Positions 1-10,895 of a DNA stretch of 64,000 nucleotides are shown here, one piece after another. The stretch is from Lolium rigidum. Its lineage: Eukaryota > Streptophyta > Magnoliopsida > Poales > Poaceae. A model generated the notes under the pieces. That model saw nothing but the letters and a program-made list of their open reading frames with translations. It made no database searches and was not told where the DNA came from. Where the stretch lies: assembly GCF_022539505.1 (NCBI RefSeq), contig NC_061508.1, positions 59,936,033-60,000,032 of the forward strand, given 5' to 3'. Each line of letters begins with the position of its first letter. Within the stretch, counting starts at the first letter, position 1. Made by a program: the position numbers and the translations under genes.

Positions 1-752
1 CTTTATCTCTTGCCCTCCATTTGTACATAACCATGCCATGTTTTGGGCACCATATATGAAAATGACACAGTGGGGATCTTCCCCACTGTATTTGTCAAAA
101 AAAAAAACAACAATGTTTTATCCGAGGGTAATTCTATTGTTTACTTTACACACATTGCTTAATGTGATAGTCTGTTGCTTGCAACTTTATACTGAAAGGG
201 CTGCGGACGCTAACCTGAAGGTGGATTATTAGTCATAGACGCAGTTGAATTACGGTCTATGTATTATGTTGTAATACCCATATCAAATCTCATAGTAATC
301 ATCTTGTCATGTATTGATCGATATTCTATCAATTGCCCATCTGTAATTTGTTCACCCAACATGCTATTTCTTTATGGAGAGACACCTCTAGTGAACTGTG
401 GACCCCTGTCCTATTTTCTTTACTGATAAATTTAACTGCAATCCTGTTCTGTTTACTTTATGCAAACATCTCCTTCCATTCGATACGTCTAATTCTTTGT
501 GTTCAGGAAACCAGTGAGATTGACAACCTCACTGTAGGTTGGGGCAAAGTACTTTGGTTGTGTTGTGTGCAGGTTCCACGTTGTTGCTGACGCTGGTAGT
601 GCGCCCTGCCACTAGTTAGCCAACAATACCTTCAGAAGTCACGCCTTTCTCCTACTGGTCGATTAAACCTTGGTTTCGTACTGAGGGAAAACTTGCTGCT
701 GTGCTCATCACACCTTTCTCTTGGGGTTCCCCAACAGTGTGAAGTCAGCATA
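1..752 (+). repeat. 3' part of an Athila-type Gypsy LTR, cut by the window edge
   Basis: The stretch aligns by eye, with many differences, to the last ~750 bp of the complete LTRs at 52786-54385 (+) and 28694-30295 (-). Shared landmarks are the block around CAATTGCCCATCTGTAATTT, the GTGAACTGTGGACCCC block near 390 and the GAGATTGACAACCTCACTGT block near 515. Its end near 752 has lost the usual GCACGCATCA terminus. It is the most decayed copy of this family in the window. Short ORFs here have no coding support. Confidence 0.7.
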
Positions 753-784
753 ACGATAAGCACCATCAGTCGCTGATGCATTCG

Positions 785-1321
785 AAGGTAGAACCCTCCC
801 GGTTCCAGCCTCCAGATGCTGTTGGCCCCATGGTGGGCACCAACTGTCGTTGCGTATTCGATGGTACCCTGGAGGAGGGATCCTCACGAAGTGGGGAAGA
901 AGTAGGGGCCATTGGACGGAGTGCTAACGGGATAGTGGTACGCAAGTTACCCAACTTTGGAACACGCTGCACGATGGCAGGGCCTACTATTGCTTGTCTG
1001 GAATTATTTATACGGAGAGTCATAGCCGGAATACAATCTTGCCCAACTACAGAACATTACATTGCCGTGCACGTCAAGGATCTGCCTACTACCTAATATG
1101 TCGTACTGGATCGGGCTACCCTGCTGGGCCTTACCGTATTTGACTCCACGCGTATGTCGGTTGGGATCCGGCTCCTCGTTCCTGGGCTGGACTTTCTCCA
1201 TCTTGATCAATAGCAACTGGGCCACCCGATGGTTGTATGCCACCATCACCATCTGCGGGCCACCCGGGCTTGCTGGATCTATGCACTGTCGATTGTACAC
1301 CCAAGAAGTATACCCACAACA
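785..1321 (-). mobile_element. Minus-strand 5' LTR plus tRNA-Lys-type primer site, truncated element
   Basis: Read on the minus strand this is an LTR (1321 to 845) that starts TGTTGTGGGTATAC and ends CAACGACA. Two bases later comes a primer-binding site at 825-842 resembling the complement of plant tRNA-Lys (16 of 18 positions; the two differences are transitions). A second copy of the LTR lies at 6844-7403; this one is shorter through internal deletion. The body that should follow the primer site is lost at about 785, where the Athila-type LTR abuts. The insertion lies just upstream of the integrase zinc-binding region that follows. Confidence 0.7.
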
Positions 1322-2300
1322 CCGACGCAGTCGAACTCATTCGCGCATGCACCGGGTGCCAGAAGTACGCGAGGCAGTCGCTCATGCCAGGTTGTGCGTT
1401 CAAGACCATTCCCTTACCTGGCCATTCGCCGTTTGGGGCATGGATATGGTGGGCAAGTTCAAAACCGCCCCCGACGGCTACACGCACCTCCTCGTCGCCG
1501 TCGACAAGTTCACAAAATGGCTGGAAGCTAAGCCCATCAAAAAGTGCGACGGGAAAACAACAACCAAGTTCTTGCGGGAGCTGATATACCGCTACGGGTA
1601 CCCGCACAATATCATCACTAATAATGGCACCAATTTTGCCAAAGGAGAAATGGCGGAATTTTGTGAAGACAATGGGATCCGACTCAACCTCGCCTCACTC
1701 GCGCACCCGAGTCGAACGACTAGGACGAGCGAGCTAATCAGAGCATCCTCCGTGGCCTCAAGCCGCGACTGCAAGTGCCCCTGGAGCGAGCCGCCGGATG
1801 CTGGCGGAAGAACTCCCCTCCATCCTCTAGGGCATCCGCACGATGCCCAACTGGTCGACGGGTTACACCCCCTTCTTCCTGTTCTACGGGGAGGGAGCTG
1901 TCATGCCTACGGACATCGACCACAACTCCGCCGCGCGTCGTGAACTACTCGGAGGAAGAAAACAAGCTCTCCCATCAAGATGGAGTAGACCTCCTTGACG
2001 AGGATCGAGAACTCGCCGTCTCCAGAACAGCCATATACCAAGGCCTCCGGCGATACCACAGTCCCCGCGTACGCAGTCGCTCCTTCCAGAAAGGCAACCT
2101 CGTCCTTCGGCTAATCGAGGACAAAAAAGGGCATGCATGGGATAGCGCCCCTATGGGAGAGCCCATTCGCCGTCAGCCACGTGCTCGGCAATGACGCGTA
2201 CTACCTCACCAACGTGCGGAAGGACGATGACGGCAACCCGCTCACCCGAGAGGTCGAGCGCCCGTGGAACGTCAGTGTCCTTCGCCGAATCTACACATGA
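1322..2300 (+). pseudogene. Gypsy (Tat-lineage) integrase, 3' end of pol, degenerate
   Basis: Spread over shifted frames is the end of a Ty3/Gypsy pol. Near 1345-1375 is the CxxC half of the zinc-binding region (RACTGCQKYARQS). The integrase core follows: TWPFAVWGMDMVG at about 1420-1455, then HLLVAVDKFTKWLEAKPI, then NIITNNGTNFA near 1609-1640. In active relatives the last block reads DNG; here the catalytic Asp is Asn. Further frameshifts near 1710 and 1940 and a stop near 1829 break the rest. The C-terminal block RPWNVSVLRRIYT ends at the stop at 2298-2300. Family knowledge: this ending, with an antisense gene downstream, fits RIRE2/Grande-like Tat elements. It cannot encode active integrase. 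The upstream part of pol is absent. Confidence 0.8.
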
Positions 2301-3236
2301 GTCGCTAGGTAGTCCCAAGTGTTCATAAATAAAGATGTGATTCTATACATATGTTTTTTCATTTGCCGACCCCATATCTTAATCGTGCCTCGCACGCATA
2401 TATCTCCCAAGTCGCCGATACGAGTTGGATGCCACGCTGCGCAGCTCGGGAACCGGGAGACTTTGGATTGCTTCTACTGACAGAGCAAGCCACTACAACT
2501 AAGTAACTCGACTAATGGGTCAACGGTAAATGGGGCAGTCACAATACCAGGACCACCCCAGTCGTTGCACCCAACACCGCAAGTGAAAATGGCGAGTGGA
2601 TCCATCAGTAGGGTCGCCGGCTCGACCAGCCTTACGGGCCCTAGCAATCGACTCATGGTACACTATACATCATTCAACCGCCCTCCTCTACCATTGGATC
2701 GGTGACTCATAAAGCTAAGTATTGCGATCGGGGACTCCACAAAACAGACCCACGGCTCGTCCAGGAACAACGCCGAGACGAGAGCCTCCTTTGGGGTCAC
2801 GAAGCGACTGGTCCACCGGACCATGACAAGTGGCACACTACCTAACAACATAACTAATCGCCCTCCTCTACCTTTGGTAGGGCCACTCGCAACATGACTA
2901 CGTACTGCGACTGAGGATTTCGTAAATCGAACCCTCAGCTTGAATAGGAAAACAGTCGATTCGAGAGCCTCCTTTGGGGTTGCACAGCGACTGGCCCCTC
3001 GGGCCACGACGAGCAGGCATGCTAACTAAACAACGACTCAAAACCCAATCCCCCGCACTCGCCTAAGTCGATTGGGGACTGACGCTTGGAGACTTCATCA
3101 AAACAAAAAAGCAAACGGTAAAAAATTCAAATGCGCAAAAGTGCACAAGCTTCATTAACAAAAATTCCCGCGAGTCGACTTCATCGACTCGCGGAAACAC
3201 AAGTTATTTTACAGGCCTACGGGGTACAAGGACCCT
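2301..3236. repeat. Non-coding spacer of the Tat-lineage element with a 2-unit tandem repeat
   Basis: Between the end of pol and the antisense gene lies spacer DNA with no convincing ORF. At about 2680-3025 two diverged units of ~180 bp follow each other; both contain CGCCCTCCTCTACC and GAGAGCCTCCTTTGGGGT. Such repeated spacers between pol and the 3' LTR are common in Tat-lineage elements. Confidence 0.6.
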
Positions 3237-6200
3237 TCACTTCGAAGCACTTGGCCCTGCTTCAGACTCAATCTCCACCCCGCTTTCATCGTGCGTGAAC
3301 TTGGGCACGTACTTCACAACGGGGTACATCGTCAGCTCCTTCGTGGCGGCAGCATGGAAGAGGCGATTGGCGGGGAAGTCATGGGAATTATCCTTTCCTT
3401 GGTTCTTCTCAACATCTTCAGGGGCCATCTGGCTCGTCTGGTGCGACTCCAGGTCGGCCACGTCCAGGACGCGGTCAGCGTATGGCTGCACCAGGGCCAT
3501 CAGCCGCAGCACCTCCGCCACGTCAAATTCGCTGGTCTCGGACGGGAATCCTGCTGTCAACTCCTCCATGTCTAGTCCCTCTGGGTAATGGGCAAGCACC
3601 ATACTCAGTGCCATGGTGATGCCCACCCGGCACGCTGATCGCCGCAGCCAGTTGACGACCACATGCACGTCAGACACAGCCTTGAAGACTGATGGCGCGT
3701 CATGAGGGATCCGCTCCCGCGGACTCAGGTACCGCAGCGCTACCAGGATGTCCGCCGCACACTTGATGATCTGAGGTACTCGCGGTCTCCAGGCACTCGC
3801 GGGGAGTCGTTGTCTCCACATAATCATAGGTCCCTGCAAAGAAGAAAAGACACATCAAACAAATTAGTAACCGATGCTCGTGGAGTCGCCACGCTCGGGG
3901 GCTCGTCCTTGCGGACTCGCCACGCTCGGGGACTCACCATTTTCAGACTCGCCATGCTCGGGGACTCGCCGAGTTGAATGAAGGAGAAGGACGAACCCGA
4001 AACTTACCAAGAAGTTGCCGCGACATCTCGCGGATGAATTCCTCGAAGGCAGTTTTCTCCTTCTATAGCGCCAGGATGGTCCCGCTCAAAGCCTCCCTCT
4101 CCGCGACGAGGTCGGCCTCGTGCTTCTTCTTCCACGCCATCAGCTGCTTCTGCGCCGCGGTAGCCGCTGCGAGCGCATCGTCCCTCTCCTTCAGCGCTGC
4201 AGCCAACACCTTCTTGTGCTCATCTATAACCTCCTCCAGCTCCTTATTATTGTCATCGAGCACCTTGGTGAGGTCCTTCACCTCAGACTCGGAGCACCTG
4301 GCCGCCGCTTCAGCTGTAGCAGCCTGCTCCTGAGCTTCCTGACCCCCCCCCGGGACTGGGCGATCACCTTCTCGCGCGCTTCTGCTACAAAAGGAGCACA
4401 TTGAACATACAACCACTATGAAGGGAAAAAGACAAGCGCATAGAAAAAATAAAAGGATGAATTACTGCCAACAGTTATGAGGGTGCGGTTCTTCTTCGCC
4501 GCGTCCGCGACCTCCGCGTTCAATTGCCGGATCTCGGCGCTCAAGGTCCTCATCTCTTGCTGCAAGTTAACCAATATATAGTTAGTCGTATGGCCTCCAA
4601 AGGAAAGAGACTCGACCAGCCCTTTCAGACCGAGTTGACCCTCGGGGACTGGGTGGATGCCATATTCTGCAAAGGGTTACTTACCACATGAAAATCGCCG
4701 AGATATTTGTGCAGCAATTGGGATCTGGCTCGCCGTGCGCAGTAAATCCTCCGGGCGGGAGGCGTGAATGACGGCTTCAGTCGATGCCGTGTCAGCTTCC
4801 GGCGGGGTTGGATCCTTGGCCAACTCGGGGTCGGCAGCTAGCTTGGACCACCTCTCCATAAGTGGCGCTGCTCCAGTTGCCACGGCCCCAGGGTCATTCG
4901 GCGCTTCCCCCCTTGGGGGCGAGTTGCTCCTTTCCGCTGAGGTTGCCACCTTCGACGAATCGGCCTCGGCGGTACCGACGGTATTGGTGTTGGTGGCTTC
5001 CGCGGTCTTCTTCGCCGCCTCGGTATCTGTGGTCTTCTTCCTCTCCTCGGCCTTCGCGGTCTTCTTCTCCACCATGGCCTCTGCCAGTGTTGCCATCGCT
5101 TCGGCCTCCGCGGTTTCGTTGGTGGCCTTCTTGGCCGCCGCAGCTTCATCGATGATCCTCTTGGCCTCTGCGGCATCGTCGGCGGCTTTCTTTGCCTCAG
5201 CCGCCTTCGTCACAGCTGCCCCTCGCGCAGGCGCGGCCTTCTTTAACACTTTGGCCTGGCCCTGTCAAAATGCACTCGTCAGGGTAACTCAATCGGCCGC
5301 AAGCAAATCAATTTTACAACGAGACACGTACTTCACGGTGGGGATGGCCTTCACCCCAGGTTGGACTCGCTCGGCCGCTCTGAGCGCGGCGCCAAGCGGC
5401 CGCTGGAGGGCCATTCCACTCTCCAGGATGGTCTGGGGCTCGCTCGCCGGATCGGCCGTCCTCCCCTCCGGTGGGGAGGTTGTCTCCTCCTCTTCTTCCT
5501 CCTCAATGTCCTCCTCTCGTGATGTTTGCGAGGAGGAAGCTGCTCCCCTCTTTGTTCCGCGGGTGCGACCCACGGCCTCTTGGCTGAACGCCTCGGAGTC
5601 CGACTCCGTGCGCTCGTCATCATCTTCCTCCTCGTCCCCGTCGTCCTCCTCGCCGGCGATCATTTCCGGGGGCTCCTTCCCAGTGAGAGGAGGCGGATGG
5701 TTGGTGACCTTGCGCCGCGTTTACATTCAAGCGACCAAGTAAATAGCATGCAAAGTAAAACAACGCCACTCGCCACAGAGAGAGCGAGTCGAGATATACC
5801 TCTGGTGCGGACTTCTCCATCGATAAAGGCTGCATCTCTGCATCGAAGGAGCTAAAGGGCGCCTTGGTGATCTTCGCGAGCGCCTTTCGATACTCAGCTT
5901 CGGCCCACTCTGCGGCGGTGACGCGGGTGCAGTCGTTCTGCCCCGTGTACTCCCACATGTAATGGCCGCGACACCGGAGCGGCACCAGTCGCCGAGCGAG
6001 CCAGCTGTTGTAGAGGTTGACCGCCGAAAGCCCGGAGTCCTTGAGCTCCTCGATCTTGGCGCACATATCCTTCACCACCTCCTCCTGTTAGCGCGGTAGA
6101 GACCGCACGTTTAGTCACTGTGTTTCACTCGGCTCGGGCGAGTACTGCGGGATGGCGACTTTGCCCTTCGGATTCGTCTCCTTGGCATACAACGAGAACT

Positions 6201-6677
6201 TCCTCCACTGCGCATGCGCCTTCTTCGGAGCGCCATGTCGATGAAGGCCTCCCCACGCTTCACCTTGAAGGTGATCCCGCCGACCGGGATGAGCGTCTGG
6301 TCGCTCTTACTCATCCAGGTCGCCATACCATGGAAGATCGCCAACCACAGCGGAAAGTAGGGCGGGCAGCCCAGATAGCATTCGCACAGCGCCACGAACA
6401 GCGCGATCTGCTGGATGTTGTCCGGGCCAAGGTTGGAGATCTTGATGTTGTAAAACGCCAGCAGCTGGCACAGGAAGGAGGAGGTCGGCACCGCGAAGCC
6501 ACGATCGAGGAAGCTCATGAAAATCACGAACTCCCCCTCCCGCGGCATCGACTCGGTTTCCTTTGCCGCTGGCACTCTCCACCTCTCCCGATTCATCTCA
6601 AGGATCACGCCCAAGGAAATGTCTGGGATCAGGGCCTCCTTGGTCACCTTGGACCGCGTCCACCCCTTTGCCGCCAT
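3237..6677 (-). pseudogene. Antisense accessory gene of a Tat-lineage Gypsy element ('putative gypsy type transposon' family)
   Basis: A multi-exon, partly broken reading frame runs opposite to pol. It starts at 6677 (MAAKGWTRSKVTKEA). The first block (6677 to about 6230) has the pattern of the plant 'putative gypsy type transposon' domain: EGEFVIFMSFLDRGFAVPTS, LLAFYNIKISNLGPDNIQQ, LCECYLGCPPYFPLW. The second block (6078-5750) carries LYNSWLARRLVPLRCRGHYM. Then come an acidic stretch with runs of Glu/Asp (5663-5289), an Ala/Lys-rich coiled-coil-like stretch (5249-4677), another coiled-coil-like block (4416-4063) and a C-terminal block (3839-3237) with ALSMVLAHYPEGLDMEEL. Frameshifts and probable introns separate the blocks. 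Its biochemical role is unknown. Tat elements typically carry such a gene between pol and the 3' LTR on the opposite strand, which matches its place here. Confidence 0.72.
3886..3978. repeat. Tandem ~30-bp repeats with GCTCGGGGACTCGCC core
   Basis: Three to four imperfect copies of a unit like ACTCGCCACGCTCGGGGACT lie in a probable intron of the antisense gene. The G-rich core resembles polypurine tracts of Gypsy elements. Confidence 0.55.
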
Positions 6678-6776
6678 CTGGATTGTCGGAGCTAAAATAA
6701 ATGGAGGCTAGGTGCTTGCGGGCGAGAGGGATGAAGAAGAAGCAGGGAATGGGGCAAAGTGATCTGCCCTAGGTCG

Positions 6777-6797
6777 CGTTTGTCGTTTTATACCGCC
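6777..6797 (-). promoter_or_regulatory. TATA box of the antisense accessory gene
   Basis: On the minus strand the sequence GGCGGTATAAAACGAC gives a good plant TATA box about 110 bp upstream of the start codon at 6677. The leader between them is pyrimidine-rich (TTCTTCTTCATC), like plant 5' UTRs. It drives transcription opposite to pol. Inferred from sequence only. Confidence 0.55.
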
Positions 6798-6843
6798 CAC
6801 TCGGCATGGATAAGGAAAGATATCCACCGTCCAAATCCGTCCT

Positions 6844-7403
6844 TGTCGTTGCCTATTCGACGGTACTGCAGAGGAGGGATCCTCATGGAGGGAAGAAGAA
6901 GTAGGGGCCATAGGGCGGAGACTCCTCGGAACGGTGGTTCGCGATTTACCCAGCTTCGGAACACCTGCTCGATGACAGGGCCTACTGCTGCTTGTCTGGA
7001 ATTATCTGGACACTTTCGCGTTGTTACAATGAGTTGTGGTTGTGCCTCTAGGGCTCCCGGGATCCGGCTTATAAAGACGTCCGGATCTAGGCTTACACGG
7101 AGAGTCCTAGTCGGAATACAAGATGCCTAACTACGGAATATTACATTGCCGTGCACGTCAAGGATCCACCTTTCCTTATGCGCCGTACCGGATCCGGATA
7201 CTTCGTGGGCCTTCACGGATCCGACTATCTTCATAGGTCGGTTGGGATCCGGCTCCTGTTACCTGGGCTGGACTTCATCCATCTTGATCTACAGCAACTG
7301 GGTCGTCCGATGGGCCACATGCCACCATCACCGTCTATGGGCCACCCGGGCTTGCCGGATCTAGGCCATGCCGTCGATATACCCATAAAGTATACCGACA
7401 ACA
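6844..7403 (-). mobile_element. Solo Gypsy LTR, 560 bp, minus strand
   Basis: On the minus strand it starts TGTTGTCGGTATAC and ends GGCAACGACA. It is flanked by GTCCT (6839-6843) and GTCCC (7404-7408), a 5-bp target duplication with one mismatch. TTTATAAGCC near 7069-7078 is a possible TATA box on the minus strand. No internal region is attached, so it is a solo LTR from recombination. It is the fuller copy of the LTR at 845-1321 and sits upstream of the antisense gene's promoter. Confidence 0.75.
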
Positions 7404-7586
7404 GTCCCGAAGTCAGCGCCTGGAGATCAGCGGCCCCGATTCGTGGCGGGGTTAAGTGGCGGGCCGTTAACTAGTCGTTACCCGCCATTTCAAGCTCCAA
7501 CGGTCAACTACAGCGCAATGGCTCGCGCCTCGGTCAACGTGAAACTAGCCGTTGGAACTGCCACGTATGTCCTCTGAACTATTTAC

Positions 7587-7733
7587 GCCAACTGACCTGC
7601 GTCGACTGACTCACACTGACGGGCTTGCGCCGACTGGTCCATACCAATTGATGTACACCAACTGACTCTCGTCGACTGGCTCACACCGACTGGATCGCTC
7701 CGACTGGCTTATACCGATTGGCTCATTTCGACT
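7587..7733. repeat. Degenerate minisatellite, ~15-17-bp units
   Basis: About nine imperfect copies of a unit like CCGACTGGCTCACA are strung together just upstream of the LTR at 7861. No ORF is associated. Confidence 0.6.
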
Positions 7734-7860
7734 AAAGACTTATGTCACAGTTATTTACTCTGTTTTAGGAGCTCGCCGCCGATTCGCCGCGTATCCTTGT
7801 CAAGCCCCTCCATGCCTTGCCTCGACTCCACGCCCAATCCACGACGCGCTCAGGGACTAC

Positions 7861-8345
7861 TGATGGGGATGCACCTATGGGGGTCCACCATTGGTCTCAC
7901 TCGCCGCATGAGAGAAGGTCAAAGAAGGGGTCCGTCGGCAAGGGCGACTGGGCCTAAAAGCCTGAGCAACTGGGCTTAAACCCTGGAGGATGGCTACTGG
8001 CCCGGAGGCCCAGGCGACTGAAGCTGTAGATTACTTGGGCGCGGGATGAAGGATCCCGGCCTTATAGCGGTCGTTAAGATACGATCTTATCTCTATGTAA
8101 CCCTAGATCGGGGTGTTTATATAAACCCCCGATCTAAACCCTAGTACGGATCCGATCTCACTCTTCCTCACCTCCATAGCTCTCGCTCCTCCGGCCGACT
8201 GAGCCATCCCATTGTAAAACTCCACTTAGTAATAGATCTAGCAGGACGTAGGCATTTTATTTTCCGGAGGGGCTGACCCTGGGTAAAACCCCGTGTCCTG
8301 TGCACCTCGCTCCGCAGATGGCTACGTCACCTTGCCCCCGCATCA
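7861..8345 (+). mobile_element. 3' LTR (485 bp) of the Tat-lineage Gypsy element
   Basis: The segment starts TGATGGGGATG and ends CCCCGCATCA, with matching TGATG/CATCA termini. It is preceded by CAGGGACTAC, a weak polypurine-like tract. Inside are a TATA-like TTTATATAAACC near 8114-8125 and CCCGATCTAAACCC. Its place after pol and the antisense gene fits a 3' LTR in + orientation. The 5' LTR is outside the window, so the target duplication cannot be checked. Confidence 0.65.
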
Positions 8346-10842
8346 ACAAAGTGTTGCATCCTGCCGTGGCGATATCCACGACAAGGTCTAATTTGGTGTT
8401 AAATAAAACATTAAGCAACAGATTACAAGAAAACATGGTGTGTTGTGCAAAACAAACACATAATTTTGTTACGTAGTTAGTTTCGGCAAGTGTTGCACAA
8501 CTCGTAGAATCAAATCGATCAATTAGCTATAGGGGTCAATTAATATTATAGTGCTTCGTATAACAATTACTCCCTTCGATCCATAACAAGTGTCTGAGAA
8601 TTTATATAGTATTGGGTTACAACGATTCTTTTACAGAATGTGTCCTCCCCGGACCCCGGCGGCTCCTCCTATTCTTTATATAGTAGGCCAGGTTTCGAAA
8701 ACTAACTTGGGTCGGTTACAATTTACAATATTGGTTTCCCTTTACGGGCCATTACTTGCCTATTTTATCTAGCTCTGAGCGTCATGAGCTCACATACTCC
8801 TTCCTGATACATACGAGGATATGCAATTTTGAGGACCCAATATGATATCCCCATGTCATGCTGTGCTTGGAAAAATTGTACGAGAGATCTGCGCCGAGGA
8901 GATGAAGTACTAGATGAAGTACTACGACTCAACTCTACTACTGCTACATGTCCCGTCTAGTAGCAATGATGTGGTCTATTATAGTCTTATTAATATGATC
9001 TTGTGTTATGTGGTATATTTTTTCTTTATTTGCTAATGTAACCTACATGTATCCCCCACAAGTTCTACATTATCGCAACTGTGGAAAGCTGATTGGGTTG
9101 ATTTGGTAAATAATTCCATGACTCAAAATGAGTTAGCAACATGGTTATGCTAAGACTTGCATATCACATCTCACCTATTGGAACAACCATATCGATCGAC
9201 ATGTTGCAACGTGGAGGTGGACCCTATTCATTGACTCCTATGTTCAAAATTATGTGAAATTTAACTTTGTACAAAGATGTACTTTGTTAGGTTTGAAAAA
9301 CGTCTATAAGAAATATATCCACATTCCAATTATGTTTCCTCCATAGTGAGTTATTCGTTGTTGCAAAAAATATATAAAGACTTGCAGACGTTGTTGCGAC
9401 AAATAAATAAAGATTTGCAGAATCTAACAATTTAGTTATCATGCAGCAATTGATGTGGAAATCTTGAAAAAATCCTGTATTCAAATACTTTCCAAATATA
9501 CACGACTTTCCATTTTGTGGCAGTCAAAGAAATACAATTTGAAAATTAATTAGTATCATGAAAGAAATTAATCAGATATTTTCGAGAATATCGATCATCA
9601 ATATTAATGAAAAATGAGTATGTGAGGGCTTTGTGGTCTTGTTTCTTACCGGTTGGATGTTTGACCCAAAAATAATCTTTTTAGGTGAGCCTTTTCTTGT
9701 TTGCATCTTTGTTTTGCTAGATTTAAAAGACACATGAATAGGAATGCTGAGGAAATAGAATGTCATGGCACGTGGAATCCTACATAAATGAAAAAAAAAG
9801 ACATAGGGACCAATAACATATTTTTTATCGCACCATAGAAAATGCAGGAAATTTGTATAGAGGTTAGTACATGATAGAGTTTTCATACACACATATTTTT
9901 TTTTTCAAGAGGCCTTTCTATAAGATTGTAGAGTATGGAAAGAAATCCATCGAATTATTATAGAGTTCATTGCTTGGAACCAAATGGCCTCCATAAGTAG
10001 CCTCTATAGAAAAAAATTCTATGGCTTGGATTGCTACAAAATTCTTTTGAAATCCTTTAAATCGAAAAAGGGGTCTAGTGTATTCTAGTTTTCGTCCCCA
10101 AAAGTGTTGGAGGAAATCTGATATGCAAAGACAAATAGACAATAGTAGTATGTGACATTTATAGAGGACTTTGAACGTGATTGCTAAGAATTAGCTTAAT
10201 TTTTAGTCGTCTCCGAGACCTTGAATTACATCGTGATTTGTACTATCCATCACATGCAACAAGGCTCGTAATTGAGATTTTCGTACTTGCACATGACGTT
10301 GCAACTGAGATTTTACTATCTACACATAGGTTGGAACCGAGAAAATTGTCATAGACCGTTGAATGGCTTCATGTTTTATTGCTAGTCATCATTAGCCACA
10401 TGACTTGAAACTATGAATATGCATCGACCATTGGACTGGTTTATCCGTGCTAGCCATGAGTTGTAACGTGGTTTTTAAAGAAAATCGTCATATTTCTTGT
10501 TCAAGCCAGAGTTGTTGGGCAAGATCGATCCTTTTTTTTCTTTCTTTGAGCTTCCTACGGCTACGGCGGCCAGACCCGAGACATGGCTCTAACTAATAAC
10601 AGAATCGGAGACAAAATCATAATAATCTGTACATAGCGCATAAGTAACCACCAAGTTTAACACGGTTTCTCTAGGTTCAAAACCCGAAAGTGATTAGGCC
10701 ATATACACGATTATACGTCTAGGTTCGAAAACTACAAGGCATGACCAAGTTGAACACGGTTTATGCCTAGGTTCCAAATCATCCGACTCGGTTTGGGAAT
10801 TCGATTCGAAGAAGGGAAGGTGTTAATATCAGGGCCATAAAA
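8346..10842. other. Intergenic DNA upstream of the AAP gene
   Basis: AT-rich sequence with no supported ORF. At 8570-8600 the words ACTCCCTTCGATCCATAACA and AAGTGTCTGAG resemble one terminus of a Stowaway-type MITE, but no partner end was found. At about 9905-10160 a stretch with CCAAATGGCCTCCATAAG resembles a decayed MITE. Phrases such as CATGCAACAAGGCTCG recur loosely at 10240-10350. Nothing else was recognised. Confidence 0.4.
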
Positions 10843-10852
10843 GATCGGCTGC
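10843..10852 (+). promoter_or_regulatory. Possible TATA box of the AAP gene
   Basis: CATAAAAGAT lies about 50 bp before the AAP start codon at 10896. It would leave a 5' UTR of only about 20 nt, so the true start of transcription could be elsewhere. Confidence 0.3.
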
Positions 10853-10895
10853 CGCACCGCTGTTCTCCCCACCCTGTCCAGAAGCGACAAGCAAG

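Noticed and set aside
4768..5742. 324-codon + strand ORF rich in Ser, Ala and Val
   Set aside because: It is the shadow of the Ala/Lys- and Glu-rich antisense accessory gene on the minus strand.
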